Shown here piece after piece: positions 39,174 through 47,637 of a DNA stretch of 64,000 nucleotides. Made by a program: the position numbers and the translations under genes. Numbering within the stretch: position 1 is the first letter of the stretch; each line of letters opens with the position of its first letter. Below the pieces are notes generated by a model that searched no databases, was not told where the DNA came from, and was given only the letters and a program-made list of their open reading frames with translations. The stretch is taken from the NCBI GenBank assembly GCA_903838705.1, contig CAILZL010000018.1, forward strand, positions 62,001 to 126,000, given 5' to 3'. The DNA is from an uncultured Pseudomonadota bacterium. GTDB taxonomy: Bacteria; Pseudomonadota; Gammaproteobacteria; Steroidobacterales; Steroidobacteraceae.

Positions 39174-42100
39174 TTACTGGTTCGTGGCCTGAACTGAACC
39201 ATAACGCTGTACACGGCCCCAGCCGACCCGGGGACCGCGCAATGCAGCGAGGAAAGAGCGAATCGCAACGTAGTACATCAGTTGTCGGTAGAAGAATCTC
39301 TGCAGCAACAGCCAGGGGAGCAGCCGCCAGTCTTCGTCTGGTTCGAACAGGTAAGCAACCAGCGCTGTGGTCATGTCGAGCGACAGGAACAGACTGTAAT
39401 AAAACAGACAATGCCAGAAGCCGCTGCTCATGCCATCTGCCGGATGCTGCATGTAATTCAGTGTTGCTTCCATGGTGGTCCACAGCATCGTGAAATCCAT
39501 CACAGGCGATATCAGCGGAAATGCAATCTGGAACAGAATGACATTCGGCAGAGCGATGAAGCCCAATGTACCACCTTTGCGACGCAGCAATATCGAGCGA
39601 TGCTTCCAGCAGGCCTGAAGGGTTCCATACATCCAGCGGAAGCGCTGATTGATAAACGCAGCTACTGTCTGTGGTGCTTCTGTGTAGGCATGGGCGGATT
39701 GCTCATACACTACCTTGTAGCCATTGCGGACAATGCGCATGGTGAGGTCGGCATCTTCTGCCAGGGTGTCATCCATGAAACCGCCCGCTTCAGCAACCGC
39801 AGTACGACGCCACGCGCCAACTGCCCCGGGCACGACTGTAATGCAATTCAGTTTTTCGAATGCACGGCGATCCAGATTCTGAGAGGTAACATACTCAAGT
39901 GCCTGCCAGCGCGTGAGCAAATTGATCCGGTTGCCTACCTTGGCATTGCCAGCCACGGCGCCAACTTTCGGGTCGCTAAATCGTGCGGCCAGCCTTGCTG
40001 CAGTGTCCGGGGTAAACAGGGTATCGGCATCCAGTGCGATGATAATTTCCTGATGAGCATTGCGGATTCCATGGTTAAGCGCCTCCGCTTTGCCTGCATT
40101 TTCCTGGTGGATCAAACGAACACGCGGCTCGTGTGCGAAGTTATCGAGCACTGTTGATGATGTGTTGTCGGTTGATCCGTCATCCACGACGATGATTTCC
40201 ATGTCTACGCCTTCAGATTTCAGCAGCGTATCGATAGTCCGGCAGATCAGCTGCTCCTCGTTATGCGCTGGCACTACAAAGCTGACTCGGGGAATGGCAG
40301 TGTTATGAGAAGTAATTTCCTGTTGTTTCCGCATCAGGGCAAGCAACCCGATAATCACGAATCGGGCAATGCCCAGACCGATGCCAAGAATAAAGATGGC
40401 ACGTAAGGTACGGCCGAGATAGTTGATCATCACGAAGCCGTATGTTTCCAGCAGCAGGCCGATATTCAGTTTTTCTCTGACTTCAGGCATGACGGCCTCA
40501 CGTGTGACATCAGGTGAGGTTTCATGCAGCAGTTCGGACATCGTTACAAGGCGATAACCCGCATTCCGCAGTCCGTCGATCAGGCCCGGCAAAGCCGCAA
40601 TGGTTTCGCTGCGATCGCCTCCTGCATCATGAAGCAGAACCACATTCCCTTCACCAGATGCAGCCTGGTCCATTACACGCCGGATGATTTCCCTGGCGGG
40701 CGGTTTCTTCCAGTCATCTGGGTCAATCTGCAGGCCCACGCTGTAGTAACCCAGACTACTGGTGAATACCAGTGGTCGCACCTGGTCTGGAGTTTCGGGT
40801 TCTACATCTTCTGCATAGGGTGGACGGAATAACAGAGAGCGATGCCCGGTGCGGCTTTCCAGCAGCCTTTCGGTTGCATTTAATTCCAGTGAGGTACGTT
40901 TTTCACTGATATCTGCGATGTTGGGATGAGTGAAGGTGTGATTACCAAGGTCGTGCCCCTCTGCATAGATACGATCAATCAGATCCGGATTCGCCGCACC
41001 GTTTTCACCAATGATGAAGAATGTTGCATGGACTTTTTTATCGCGCAGTATATCCAGCACCTCGGGTGTCCATTGCGGATCTGGTCCGTCGTCGAATGTC
41101 AGAGCGATGGCGTGGTTTTTATTGAAGCCCCAGCGCTGGATCACATAGCCACGCGGGAATTTCTCAATTTCATCGTCGGTGAGAAGTCCATCATCCGGAT
41201 CATAACTGACGGTGCGCTGGCCATTTTCGGGTGTGCCAACGACACGCAGAATTTCGCCTCTACCTTCGTAATCAAGGTCATATCCGAAACTCAGTGTCTG
41301 CAACTGTTCGGCTACTGTTGCGTCGAGAGCTGCAGGTTTGCCCAGTACTCTCCAGACATCAGGGTCTTCTGAACCCAGTCGCCACAAGGCATAACCGCGC
41401 GGACCGAGACGGTTTGCAGCTGTTACCTGATTGAATGCAGTGACTGCATCCAGAAACCACACCGAATGGCTGGTGCCTTTCTCATCTTTGTAGTTAAAGC
41501 GCGGGTTGCCAGAGTTTTCGTCAAGCTCAATATCATCATCTGAATCCTCCGCCAGACCGAGTGCATCCTGGAAGGACAGTTCTGCTGCGGGCGTCTTGCC
41601 TGCTACCCAGTCATATCCATAGCTGCCTATGCCGGCGACCAGTTTGTCTGCCGGAACATCCTGTATTCTTCGCTGAATACTGCTGACGAACCAGTCCTGG
41701 GAGGCGATGGGGCCGGCATCATTGTCGGATGCGTGCTCGTCGTAGGCCATGAGGATCAGATAGTCTGTGTTCTGGCTTAATTCTGCGAACCGGTAATTTT
41801 CGTCATCTACTGGCACCGATTGCGAAATCGAAAAGTGCTGAGGATGCAATCGATCATGCAGTTCACGCATGAACTCAACGAGTTCATGCTGCGCCGTGTT
41901 GGGCACAGCCTCAAAGTCGATGCTCACCCCTGCCAGTTTCCATTGCTTGAGAAACTGCTCAATACCATCAATACAGTGAGTGCGTGCCGCGGGGTTATCC
42001 AGCATGGACTTGAGCATGGTGCTGTCCCACTGGCCATCGTGGAAATTATTGATGAGTGCAACGATCGGCATGTCAGCTCGCTGTGCGCGCACATAGCGCA

Positions 42101-42566
42101 ACACGATGTCCTGTTGCTTGCTGTCATCGATACGCACGTGGCCGCCTGTATCACTCAGGTGCAGCCACTCGGCAATGAGCGTGTCTATGTTTCCCACATT
42201 GTGCTTGAGGGATACCCAGCTGTTGTCATCCCAGTTGACGTAGAAGGCAATCCGTTCGAACTGACTTCGAGGAGTGGCAGGAAGAGCCGGCAGCGAGCTT
42301 TTCAGATGCTGTTCGAGTGCTTCCCGTGCAGTTTCAAATCGGGCGTCACGGGCTGCTGTGGCAACTCTGGGTGTCAGGCGTGGCGTATGTGCCCGACTGT
42401 TTTCCAGTCCGAGTCCGGGGAGACCCGGGTTGATCGAGATGGCCAGTAGCACCGACCCCAGCAAGATCATTGCAATCAGACTGACAACCGTGCCCGCTCG
42501 TAACACGCGCTGCCAGCGGCGGGACGATGGGTCAAAAAATATCGGGTTGCGCGAACGGTTAGTCAT
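39174..42566 (-). CDS. Trimodular membrane protein: GH18-like, polysaccharide deacetylase and family 2 glycosyltransferase
   Basis: 1130 residues with three modules. After one membrane helix (about 22-45) comes a GH18-fold module (about 105-430; FYVNWDDNSW, SIDFEAVPN with the catalytic-type Asp and Glu, YLILMAYDEH). Next is a CE4 polysaccharide deacetylase (about 480-700; ALTFDDGPDPQWTP, GNHTFTHPNI). A membrane segment leads to a GT2 module (about 755-985; VSFVVPAHNEEQL, DDGSTD, LDADTLF, EDADLTMRI, QRFRWMYG) and several C-terminal membrane helices. The GT2 resembles PgaC/NodC-type beta-1,4 or 1,6-N-acetylglucosamine polymerases. One chain could thus polymerise, deacetylate and trim an extracellular poly-GlcNAc-like polymer. 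No separate pga genes are near. The substrate is inferred. Confidence 0.88.
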   Translation of the reverse strand: MTNRSRNPIFFDPSSRRWQRVLRAGTVVSLIAMILLGSVLLAISINPGLPGLGLENSRAHTPRLTPRVATAARDARFETAREALEQHLKSSLPALPATPRSQFERIAFYVNWDDNSWVSLKHNVGNIDTLIAEWLHLSDTGGHVRIDDSKQQDIVLRYVRAQRADMPIVALINNFHDGQWDSTMLKSMLDNPAARTHCIDGIEQFLKQWKLAGVSIDFEAVPNTAQHELVEFMRELHDRLHPQHFSISQSVPVDDENYRFAELSQNTDYLILMAYDEHASDNDAGPIASQDWFVSSIQRRIQDVPADKLVAGIGSYGYDWVAGKTPAAELSFQDALGLAEDSDDDIELDENSGNPRFNYKDEKGTSHSVWFLDAVTAFNQVTAANRLGPRGYALWRLGSEDPDVWRVLGKPAALDATVAEQLQTLSFGYDLDYEGRGEILRVVGTPENGQRTVSYDPDDGLLTDDEIEKFPRGYVIQRWGFNKNHAIALTFDDGPDPQWTPEVLDILRDKKVHATFFIIGENGAANPDLIDRIYAEGHDLGNHTFTHPNIADISEKRTSLELNATERLLESRTGHRSLLFRPPYAEDVEPETPDQVRPLVFTSSLGYYSVGLQIDPDDWKKPPAREIIRRVMDQAASGEGNVVLLHDAGGDRSETIAALPGLIDGLRNAGYRLVTMSELLHETSPDVTREAVMPEVREKLNIGLLLETYGFVMINYLGRTLRAIFILGIGLGIARFVIIGLLALMRKQQEITSHNTAIPRVSFVVPAHNEEQLICRTIDTLLKSEGVDMEIIVVDDGSTDNTSSTVLDNFAHEPRVRLIHQENAGKAEALNHGIRNAHQEIIIALDADTLFTPDTAARLAARFSDPKVGAVAGNAKVGNRINLLTRWQALEYVTSQNLDRRAFEKLNCITVVPGAVGAWRRTAVAEAGGFMDDTLAEDADLTMRIVRNGYKVVYEQSAHAYTEAPQTVAAFINQRFRWMYGTLQACWKHRSILLRRKGGTLGFIALPNVILFQIAFPLISPVMDFTMLWTTMEATLNYMQHPADGMSSGFWHCLFYYSLFLSLDMTTALVAYLFEPDEDWRLLPWLLLQRFFYRQLMYYVAIRSFLAALRGPRVGWGRVQRYGSVQATNQ

Positions 42567-42576
42567 ACGGTCGGGA

Positions 42577-42652
<76 letters not shown>

Positions 42653-42774
42653 ATCTTAAAGCGCGTGGTCTTGTGAATAGAACCCAGTGCGCGACGGGGG
42701 GCGTATTAAACCGGCGGCATCGGGGGTAGTCAACCGGAAAGGGCTAAATATATGCGGTCACTGGTGACTAATCG

Positions 42775-43299
42775 CTATAAATACTCGTTTTTCAGGGCGA
42801 CGTAGTGATGGGAGGATTCATGCAGCTCAGCGATCTCGCGCTCAGTCAGGTCACGCACCCGGCGGGCGGGGGTGCCCAGATACAGTCCCCGGGCTTCCAG
42901 CCGCTTGCCCGGCGACACCAGCGCGCCTGCACCGACAAACACGTGATCTTCAAGCACCGCGCCGTCCAGTATTGTGGCACCCATGCCGATCAGGCTGAAA
43001 TTTCCGATGGTGCAGGCGTGCAGAATCACGCCATGGCCGATGGTGACATCTTCGCCGATCACCAGCGTAATGCCATCTGGCATTTCCGGATAGGGGCTGG
43101 TGACGTGCAGGATGCTGCCATCCTGAATATTGGTGCGCGCGCCAATACGGATATCGTTCACATCACCACGGATGACCGTGCCGGGCCAGACAGACACGTC
43201 GTCGCCCAGTGTGACGCGACCGATTACCACTGCGCTGGGGTCAACATAAGTGCGTGCGCCAAGTTGTGGCTGGATCTGGCGGAATGGGCGGATGTTCAT
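42775..43299 (-). CDS. Gamma-carbonic-anhydrase-like hexapeptide-repeat protein (YrdA type)
   Basis: From the ATG at 43299 (MNIRPFRQIQPQLG) it has 174 residues. Left-handed beta-helix hexapeptide repeats run through the chain (VVIGRVTLGDDVSVWPGTVI, RIGARTNIQDGSILH). The metal histidines of the gamma class are seen in ILHVTS, IGHGVILHACTIG, and the rest is typical of YrdA/PaaY. The real substrate of such proteins is often unproven. The frame is open to 43401 upstream, without support. Divergent from prlC. Confidence 0.92.
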   Translation of the reverse strand: MNIRPFRQIQPQLGARTYVDPSAVVIGRVTLGDDVSVWPGTVIRGDVNDIRIGARTNIQDGSILHVTSPYPEMPDGITLVIGEDVTIGHGVILHACTIGNFSLIGMGATILDGAVLEDHVFVGAGALVSPGKRLEARGLYLGTPARRVRDLTEREIAELHESSHHYVALKNEYL

Positions 43300-43441
43300 G
43301 AAAGCCTTGTGATTGATAGTGCTGGTCTTGGACGGCGATAGAAAAGACGCATTGTGACCAACTTGAATGGTGCAGCTCAAGTCCGTATATCCTAGCGGCA
43401 TATCTGACTGCGATTCTTACCTTAACTTTGACTGTACCTGT

Positions 43442-45475
43442 ATGACCTGCACACTGCTGACTTTTACCGGCCTGCCGCCTTTCAACCACATTCCTGCAAG
43501 TGAAATCGAACCGGCCATCCGGCAACTGCTGGATGAAAGTCGGGCGCAGCTGCAACAGATTCTGGCGCAACCGCTGGCCACGTGGGATAACACCATCGCG
43601 CCACTGGAACAGATTCAGCATCGCATTTCCCGCACCTGGTCGCCGGTGGGGCACTTGAATGGTGTGATGAATTCAGACGAGCTGCGTGTGGCATACAACG
43701 CCTGCCTGCCATTGCTCAGTGCGTGGCATACGGAACTTGGCCAGAACGAGGGTCTGTTCAAGGCCTATGAGCTTGTGCGGCAGAATGAAGCTGGCAGCCT
43801 GAATGGGGCTCAGCTCAAACTGCTCGACAATGCTTTGCGGGATTTCCGGCTGAGCGGCGTTGCTCTGTCAGCAGAGAAGAAGGTCCGTTACAAGGAAATC
43901 ATGGAGCAATTGACCAAAGTACAGGCGAAATTCGACGAGAACGTACTGGATGCAACCAACGCATGGTCGCGGCATGTCAGCAATGAGATTGAATTACAGG
44001 GATTGCCGGCGCCGATCATTGCGCGGGCCCGCGCCGCCGCGGAAGCAAAAGAGCAGGCAGGCTGGCTGTTCACGCTGGATGCGCCCAACTACATGGCGGT
44101 GCTGTCACATGGTGTCAATGAACAGCTGCGTCGTGAGTTCTATCAGGCATGGGTCACGCGTGCATCTGATCAGGGCAGCAATTCGCAATGGGACAATACT
44201 GATCTGATCGAGCAGATCATGCGGCTGCGGCATGAACTGGCGCAGCTGGTGGGTTTTGATAACTACGCCAGCTATTCGTTGGCAACCAAGATGGCCAGCT
44301 CCGTGCTAGAGGTAAATGATTTCCTAAAGCATCTGGCCAGTCATAGCAGGCAGGCTGCACAGCGCGAGCTGGATGAGCTTAAAGCTTTTGCAGGCCGCGA
44401 GCTGAATTCATGGGATGTGGGTTACTACTCAGAGCGCATGAAGCAGCAGCGATTTGATCTGTCCGAAGAAGCCTTGCGCCCATATTTCCCTGCGCCGCAG
44501 GTGCTGCTGGGACTGTTCGCCGTTGCTACACGTTTATATGGCGTACGGATTGTTGAGCGCCTTGATGTGGAGAAATACCACGCCGATGTCCAGTTCTTCG
44601 ACATTCTCAATGCGGATGGCACACGTCGTGGCAGTTTCTATGTAGATTTATATGCGCGTCCCAAAAAGCGTGGTGGTGCATGGATGGATGATTGTGTGGG
44701 GCGCATGCAGATCGGAGGCACAAGCTATCTGCCGGTGGCCTACCTGGTGTGCAACTTCATGCCGCCGGCTGCTGATGGCAGTAAACCGGCGTTACTGACG
44801 CATTCGGAAGTGGTAACGATGTTCCATGAGTTTGGTCATGGTCTGCATCACATGTTGACGCGGGTTGATTATCCCGGTGTATCCGGTATCAATGGTGTGC
44901 CATGGGATGCCGTGGAATTGCCCAGTCAGTTCATGGAAAACTTTGCCTGGCGGCCGGAAGTGTTGCCGTTGATCTCAAAGCATGTCGAAAGCGGCGAGCC
45001 TTTGCCGGCAGCTGAACTGGAGCGGCTGCTGGCCTCGCGGACATTTCAGTCAGGGCTTCAGACAGTTCGACAACTTGAGTTCGCGCTGCTTGATCTGCGC
45101 GTCCATGCCGAATACGACCAGGCTCGTGGTGCACGTGTGCTTGAAATACTGGATGAAGTCCGCGCACAGGTTGCGGTAATCAGGCCGCCGGCGTTCAATC
45201 GCTTTCCGCACAGCTTTTCGCATATTTTTTCAGGTGGCTATGCAGCGGGCTATTACAGCTACAAGTGGGCAGAGGTGCTGGCCGCAGATGCCTTCAGCGC
45301 GTTTGAAGAGCAAGGCATTTTCGATGAGAACACTGCCGGACGTTTTGCCAGTGCCATTCTTGAAAAAGGCGGCAGCCGGGATGCCATGGAAGCGTTTATC
45401 GAATTTCGCGGCCGCAAACCTGAAATTGAGCCCTTGCTCAGACAACTGGGGTTGATCAATAAAGTAGCTGCCTAG
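43442..45475 (+). CDS. prlC: Oligopeptidase A (M3 metallopeptidase)
   Basis: Cytosolic zinc oligopeptidase that degrades signal peptides and other small peptides. From the ATG at 43442 (MTCTLLTFTGLPPFNHI) it has 677 residues, close to the 680 of E. coli OpdA. The zinc site is HEFGHGLHHML (HExxH), with the downstream Glu ligand in WDAVELPSQFMENFAW. The helical channel domains are typical of the family. An upstream in-frame start at 43367 adds 25 residues without family similarity. Confidence 0.96.
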   Translation: MTCTLLTFTGLPPFNHIPASEIEPAIRQLLDESRAQLQQILAQPLATWDNTIAPLEQIQHRISRTWSPVGHLNGVMNSDELRVAYNACLPLLSAWHTELGQNEGLFKAYELVRQNEAGSLNGAQLKLLDNALRDFRLSGVALSAEKKVRYKEIMEQLTKVQAKFDENVLDATNAWSRHVSNEIELQGLPAPIIARARAAAEAKEQAGWLFTLDAPNYMAVLSHGVNEQLRREFYQAWVTRASDQGSNSQWDNTDLIEQIMRLRHELAQLVGFDNYASYSLATKMASSVLEVNDFLKHLASHSRQAAQRELDELKAFAGRELNSWDVGYYSERMKQQRFDLSEEALRPYFPAPQVLLGLFAVATRLYGVRIVERLDVEKYHADVQFFDILNADGTRRGSFYVDLYARPKKRGGAWMDDCVGRMQIGGTSYLPVAYLVCNFMPPAADGSKPALLTHSEVVTMFHEFGHGLHHMLTRVDYPGVSGINGVPWDAVELPSQFMENFAWRPEVLPLISKHVESGEPLPAAELERLLASRTFQSGLQTVRQLEFALLDLRVHAEYDQARGARVLEILDEVRAQVAVIRPPAFNRFPHSFSHIFSGGYAAGYYSYKWAEVLAADAFSAFEEQGIFDENTAGRFASAILEKGGSRDAMEAFIEFRGRKPEIEPLLRQLGLINKVAA

Positions 45476-45735
45476 TAAGTCTTGCTAACTTGGAATTTGA
45501 ACCTGCATCGCATAGAAAAAGTCGGGCATTACCTTGCAGCCAGTTGCGTCGAGGGCTGTAGGTTCGGGAAAAGTGTGCGGCATTTCGCGTAATTGATATT
45601 TTCATTGCGCGAATGTGACTTCAATCCAGCCTGATGCATGGACAAGCCTGATGGCTCAATTAGACTGCGTTCAAACAGTGTCGACCCATTACTCATGGCA
45701 CAGCAGGGATTGCGGCCATCAATAACACAGCTGCA

Positions 45736-46734
45736 ATGCAATACCGGCGCAACGATTACGATGTAACCAATACCGTGCAGGTCAGTTCACCTGAGTCGGT
45801 ACGTCGTGCCGTGCGTGAGTTGTACGCACAGACCTGGCCCTATTTTGTATTTGATCGTCTGGATAACGCGTTTGCTGACTTTGAACGACTGTTCACTGGC
45901 AACTATCCGGGCTATCACGGCTGCGATACCGTCTATCACGACATGCAGCATTCACTGGATGGCACGCTGGCAGCTGCAAGATTGTGTGTGGCGCATGATC
46001 GCGCTGTGCCCAGCGAGCAGCGCATCGGTCCGGAACGTGCCATGGTGTGTGTGATCTGCGCCCTGTTCCATGACTCCGGTTACATCCGTGAAGTGGACAA
46101 TGCGGCCGCCAATGGTGCTGAACTGACCAGAAGCCATGTGTCGCGTGGCGCTGAATTTCTGGCGCGCTACCTGCGCGTGATTGATCTGGGTGAATGGATA
46201 CCTGTTGTCACCCAGATCATCCACTTTACCGGCTACGAACTGAGCTTTGATCTGATTCACGTGGAAAGCAGTCTGGACCGGACTGCCGGACATCTGCTGG
46301 GTACGGCTGATCTGATCGCGCAAATGTCGGACCGGTGTTATCTGGAAAAATGTCGCGACCGTTTGTATCCCGAATTTGTTCTGGGTGGCATTGCTGTTCC
46401 GGAAGATGCCACCAGTGGTAAGGCCAAGGTGATGTTCAGCTCTGGGCTCGACGTCTTGCGAGGTACGCCGCAATTCGTCGATAAGATCAGGCGCTCACAC
46501 CTGGATGGAGAATTTGGCAGTTTGTACAGCCATCTTGCCGTTTTATTTAATGGACAGAATCCCTATATCGAAGCTATTGATTCACATCTGGCCTATCTGA
46601 ACGAGATTCTCCGCACTGAGCAGTGGCCGCTGCTACGCAGAGATCCGCCATGCTTTACCTCGGAGAAAAACCCGGTGCAGAACATCCGTTCACTGGCGCT
46701 GACGCGTCTGAAAAATCTCTGGGCGCGTACCTGA
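45736..46734 (+). CDS. HD-domain phosphohydrolase
   Basis: 332 residues. The HD metal motif is seen as YHDMQHSLDGT, ALFHDSGYI (HD pair), HVSRGAEFLARYL and GTADLIAQMSD (final Asp), consistent with HD/HDc phosphohydrolases acting on cyclic nucleotides, (p)ppGpp or other phosphate esters. There is no fused GAF, PAS or response-regulator domain, and it lacks the HD-GYP signature, so c-di-GMP specificity is not supported. Preceded by 260 bp with no gene I can support. Confidence 0.78.
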   Translation: MQYRRNDYDVTNTVQVSSPESVRRAVRELYAQTWPYFVFDRLDNAFADFERLFTGNYPGYHGCDTVYHDMQHSLDGTLAAARLCVAHDRAVPSEQRIGPERAMVCVICALFHDSGYIREVDNAAANGAELTRSHVSRGAEFLARYLRVIDLGEWIPVVTQIIHFTGYELSFDLIHVESSLDRTAGHLLGTADLIAQMSDRCYLEKCRDRLYPEFVLGGIAVPEDATSGKAKVMFSSGLDVLRGTPQFVDKIRRSHLDGEFGSLYSHLAVLFNGQNPYIEAIDSHLAYLNEILRTEQWPLLRRDPPCFTSEKNPVQNIRSLALTRLKNLWART

Positions 46735-46757
46735 TCCGCTGATCCGGGCAATTTCCT

Positions 46758-47432
46758 TCAGGGCATGTCTACAGCGATCAGGTATCGGGTGTAGATTTCC
46801 GGCAGGCGGGTCAGAACCTGTTGCTTGCCTTCAATGTCACTCTGCTCCAGCACTCGACGCAATATAGAAAGAGTCAGTGAATCCAGCGCAGGAAGCGAAA
46901 CCGGTGCATAACTGAAGTGCCAGGGCTCGGGGCTGACGCCGCCACGATCAGTGCAATACGGACGGAAGAACCCGTACTCAGCGGCATGCTGATTCAGCCA
47001 GTCGGTCATATGCGCAAAAATCCCATCGGCGGCGTATTCAGACGGAATCAATTGAATCTGATAACCGGCAGGGACTGCGGTCATATCAATCAGATCCAGA
47101 TCCGAACCCCAGTGATGCCGGCTGCCGCCCGGAATGGCTGACCAGGTCAGGATGGCGTCCAGCAAGTCGTCAGGACTTAGTTCGGCATGAATCAGTGGTG
47201 TGCCGTCAGGTCCGTACAGGGTGCGCTCACCACGCCACTTGGCGTTCCATATCTTCAACTGCGTTGCAAAGCTTCGATAGGCGGAACGTGATTGCAGGTT
47301 GATGCCTTCTCGTCGTGCGGCATCACACATGGCCAGAAAGGAGCTGGCGACTTCATAGTGCAGGGCACATTTCGGCTGTTCCAGCTCGATGATGTGGCTA
47401 TCGGCCAGACCTGTGAGTTCGAGTTCGTTCAT
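46758..47432 (-). CDS. M15 D-alanyl-D-alanine carboxypeptidase, VanY type
   Basis: 224 residues. The M15 zinc site is visible as SRHHWGSDLDL (His and Asp ligands) and EPWHFSYAP (last His). SAYRSFATQLKIW is the family N-terminal block. Such enzymes cut the terminal D-Ala of peptidoglycan stem peptides. No signal peptide or membrane anchor is seen at the chosen start, which is unusual for a periplasmic enzyme. Convergent with the HD gene. Confidence 0.86.
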   Translation of the reverse strand: MNELELTGLADSHIIELEQPKCALHYEVASSFLAMCDAARREGINLQSRSAYRSFATQLKIWNAKWRGERTLYGPDGTPLIHAELSPDDLLDAILTWSAIPGGSRHHWGSDLDLIDMTAVPAGYQIQLIPSEYAADGIFAHMTDWLNQHAAEYGFFRPYCTDRGGVSPEPWHFSYAPVSLPALDSLTLSILRRVLEQSDIEGKQQVLTRLPEIYTRYLIAVDMP

Positions 47433-47637
47433 GGGTCAAAGTGGTGCATGCTCAAGATCAGAAATCCCGCAATCTGGCCGATTGTGTCGAAAATGTGCAA
47501 ATCCTGCGCAGCATTTTAAGGGTTTGGCTGTCTGTCTGTTTGTCATTGGCATCGGTATGATACCCAACACACTGTGACTGTTTGTGCCCATTACTTACCA
47601 AAGCCATGCGCATGACCTGTCCGAGCAATAAATATTT

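Noticed and set aside
43367-43441. Longer start for oligopeptidase A
   Set aside because: It adds residues with no similarity to OpdA and would overlap the divergent promoter region.
45476-45735. A small gene between prlC and the HD gene
   Set aside because: The only open frames lack a ribosome-binding site and coding-like composition; I see nothing reliable here.
45736-46734. HD-GYP c-di-GMP phosphodiesterase
   Set aside because: The HD residues are present but the GYP signature is not, so c-di-GMP specificity is not supported.
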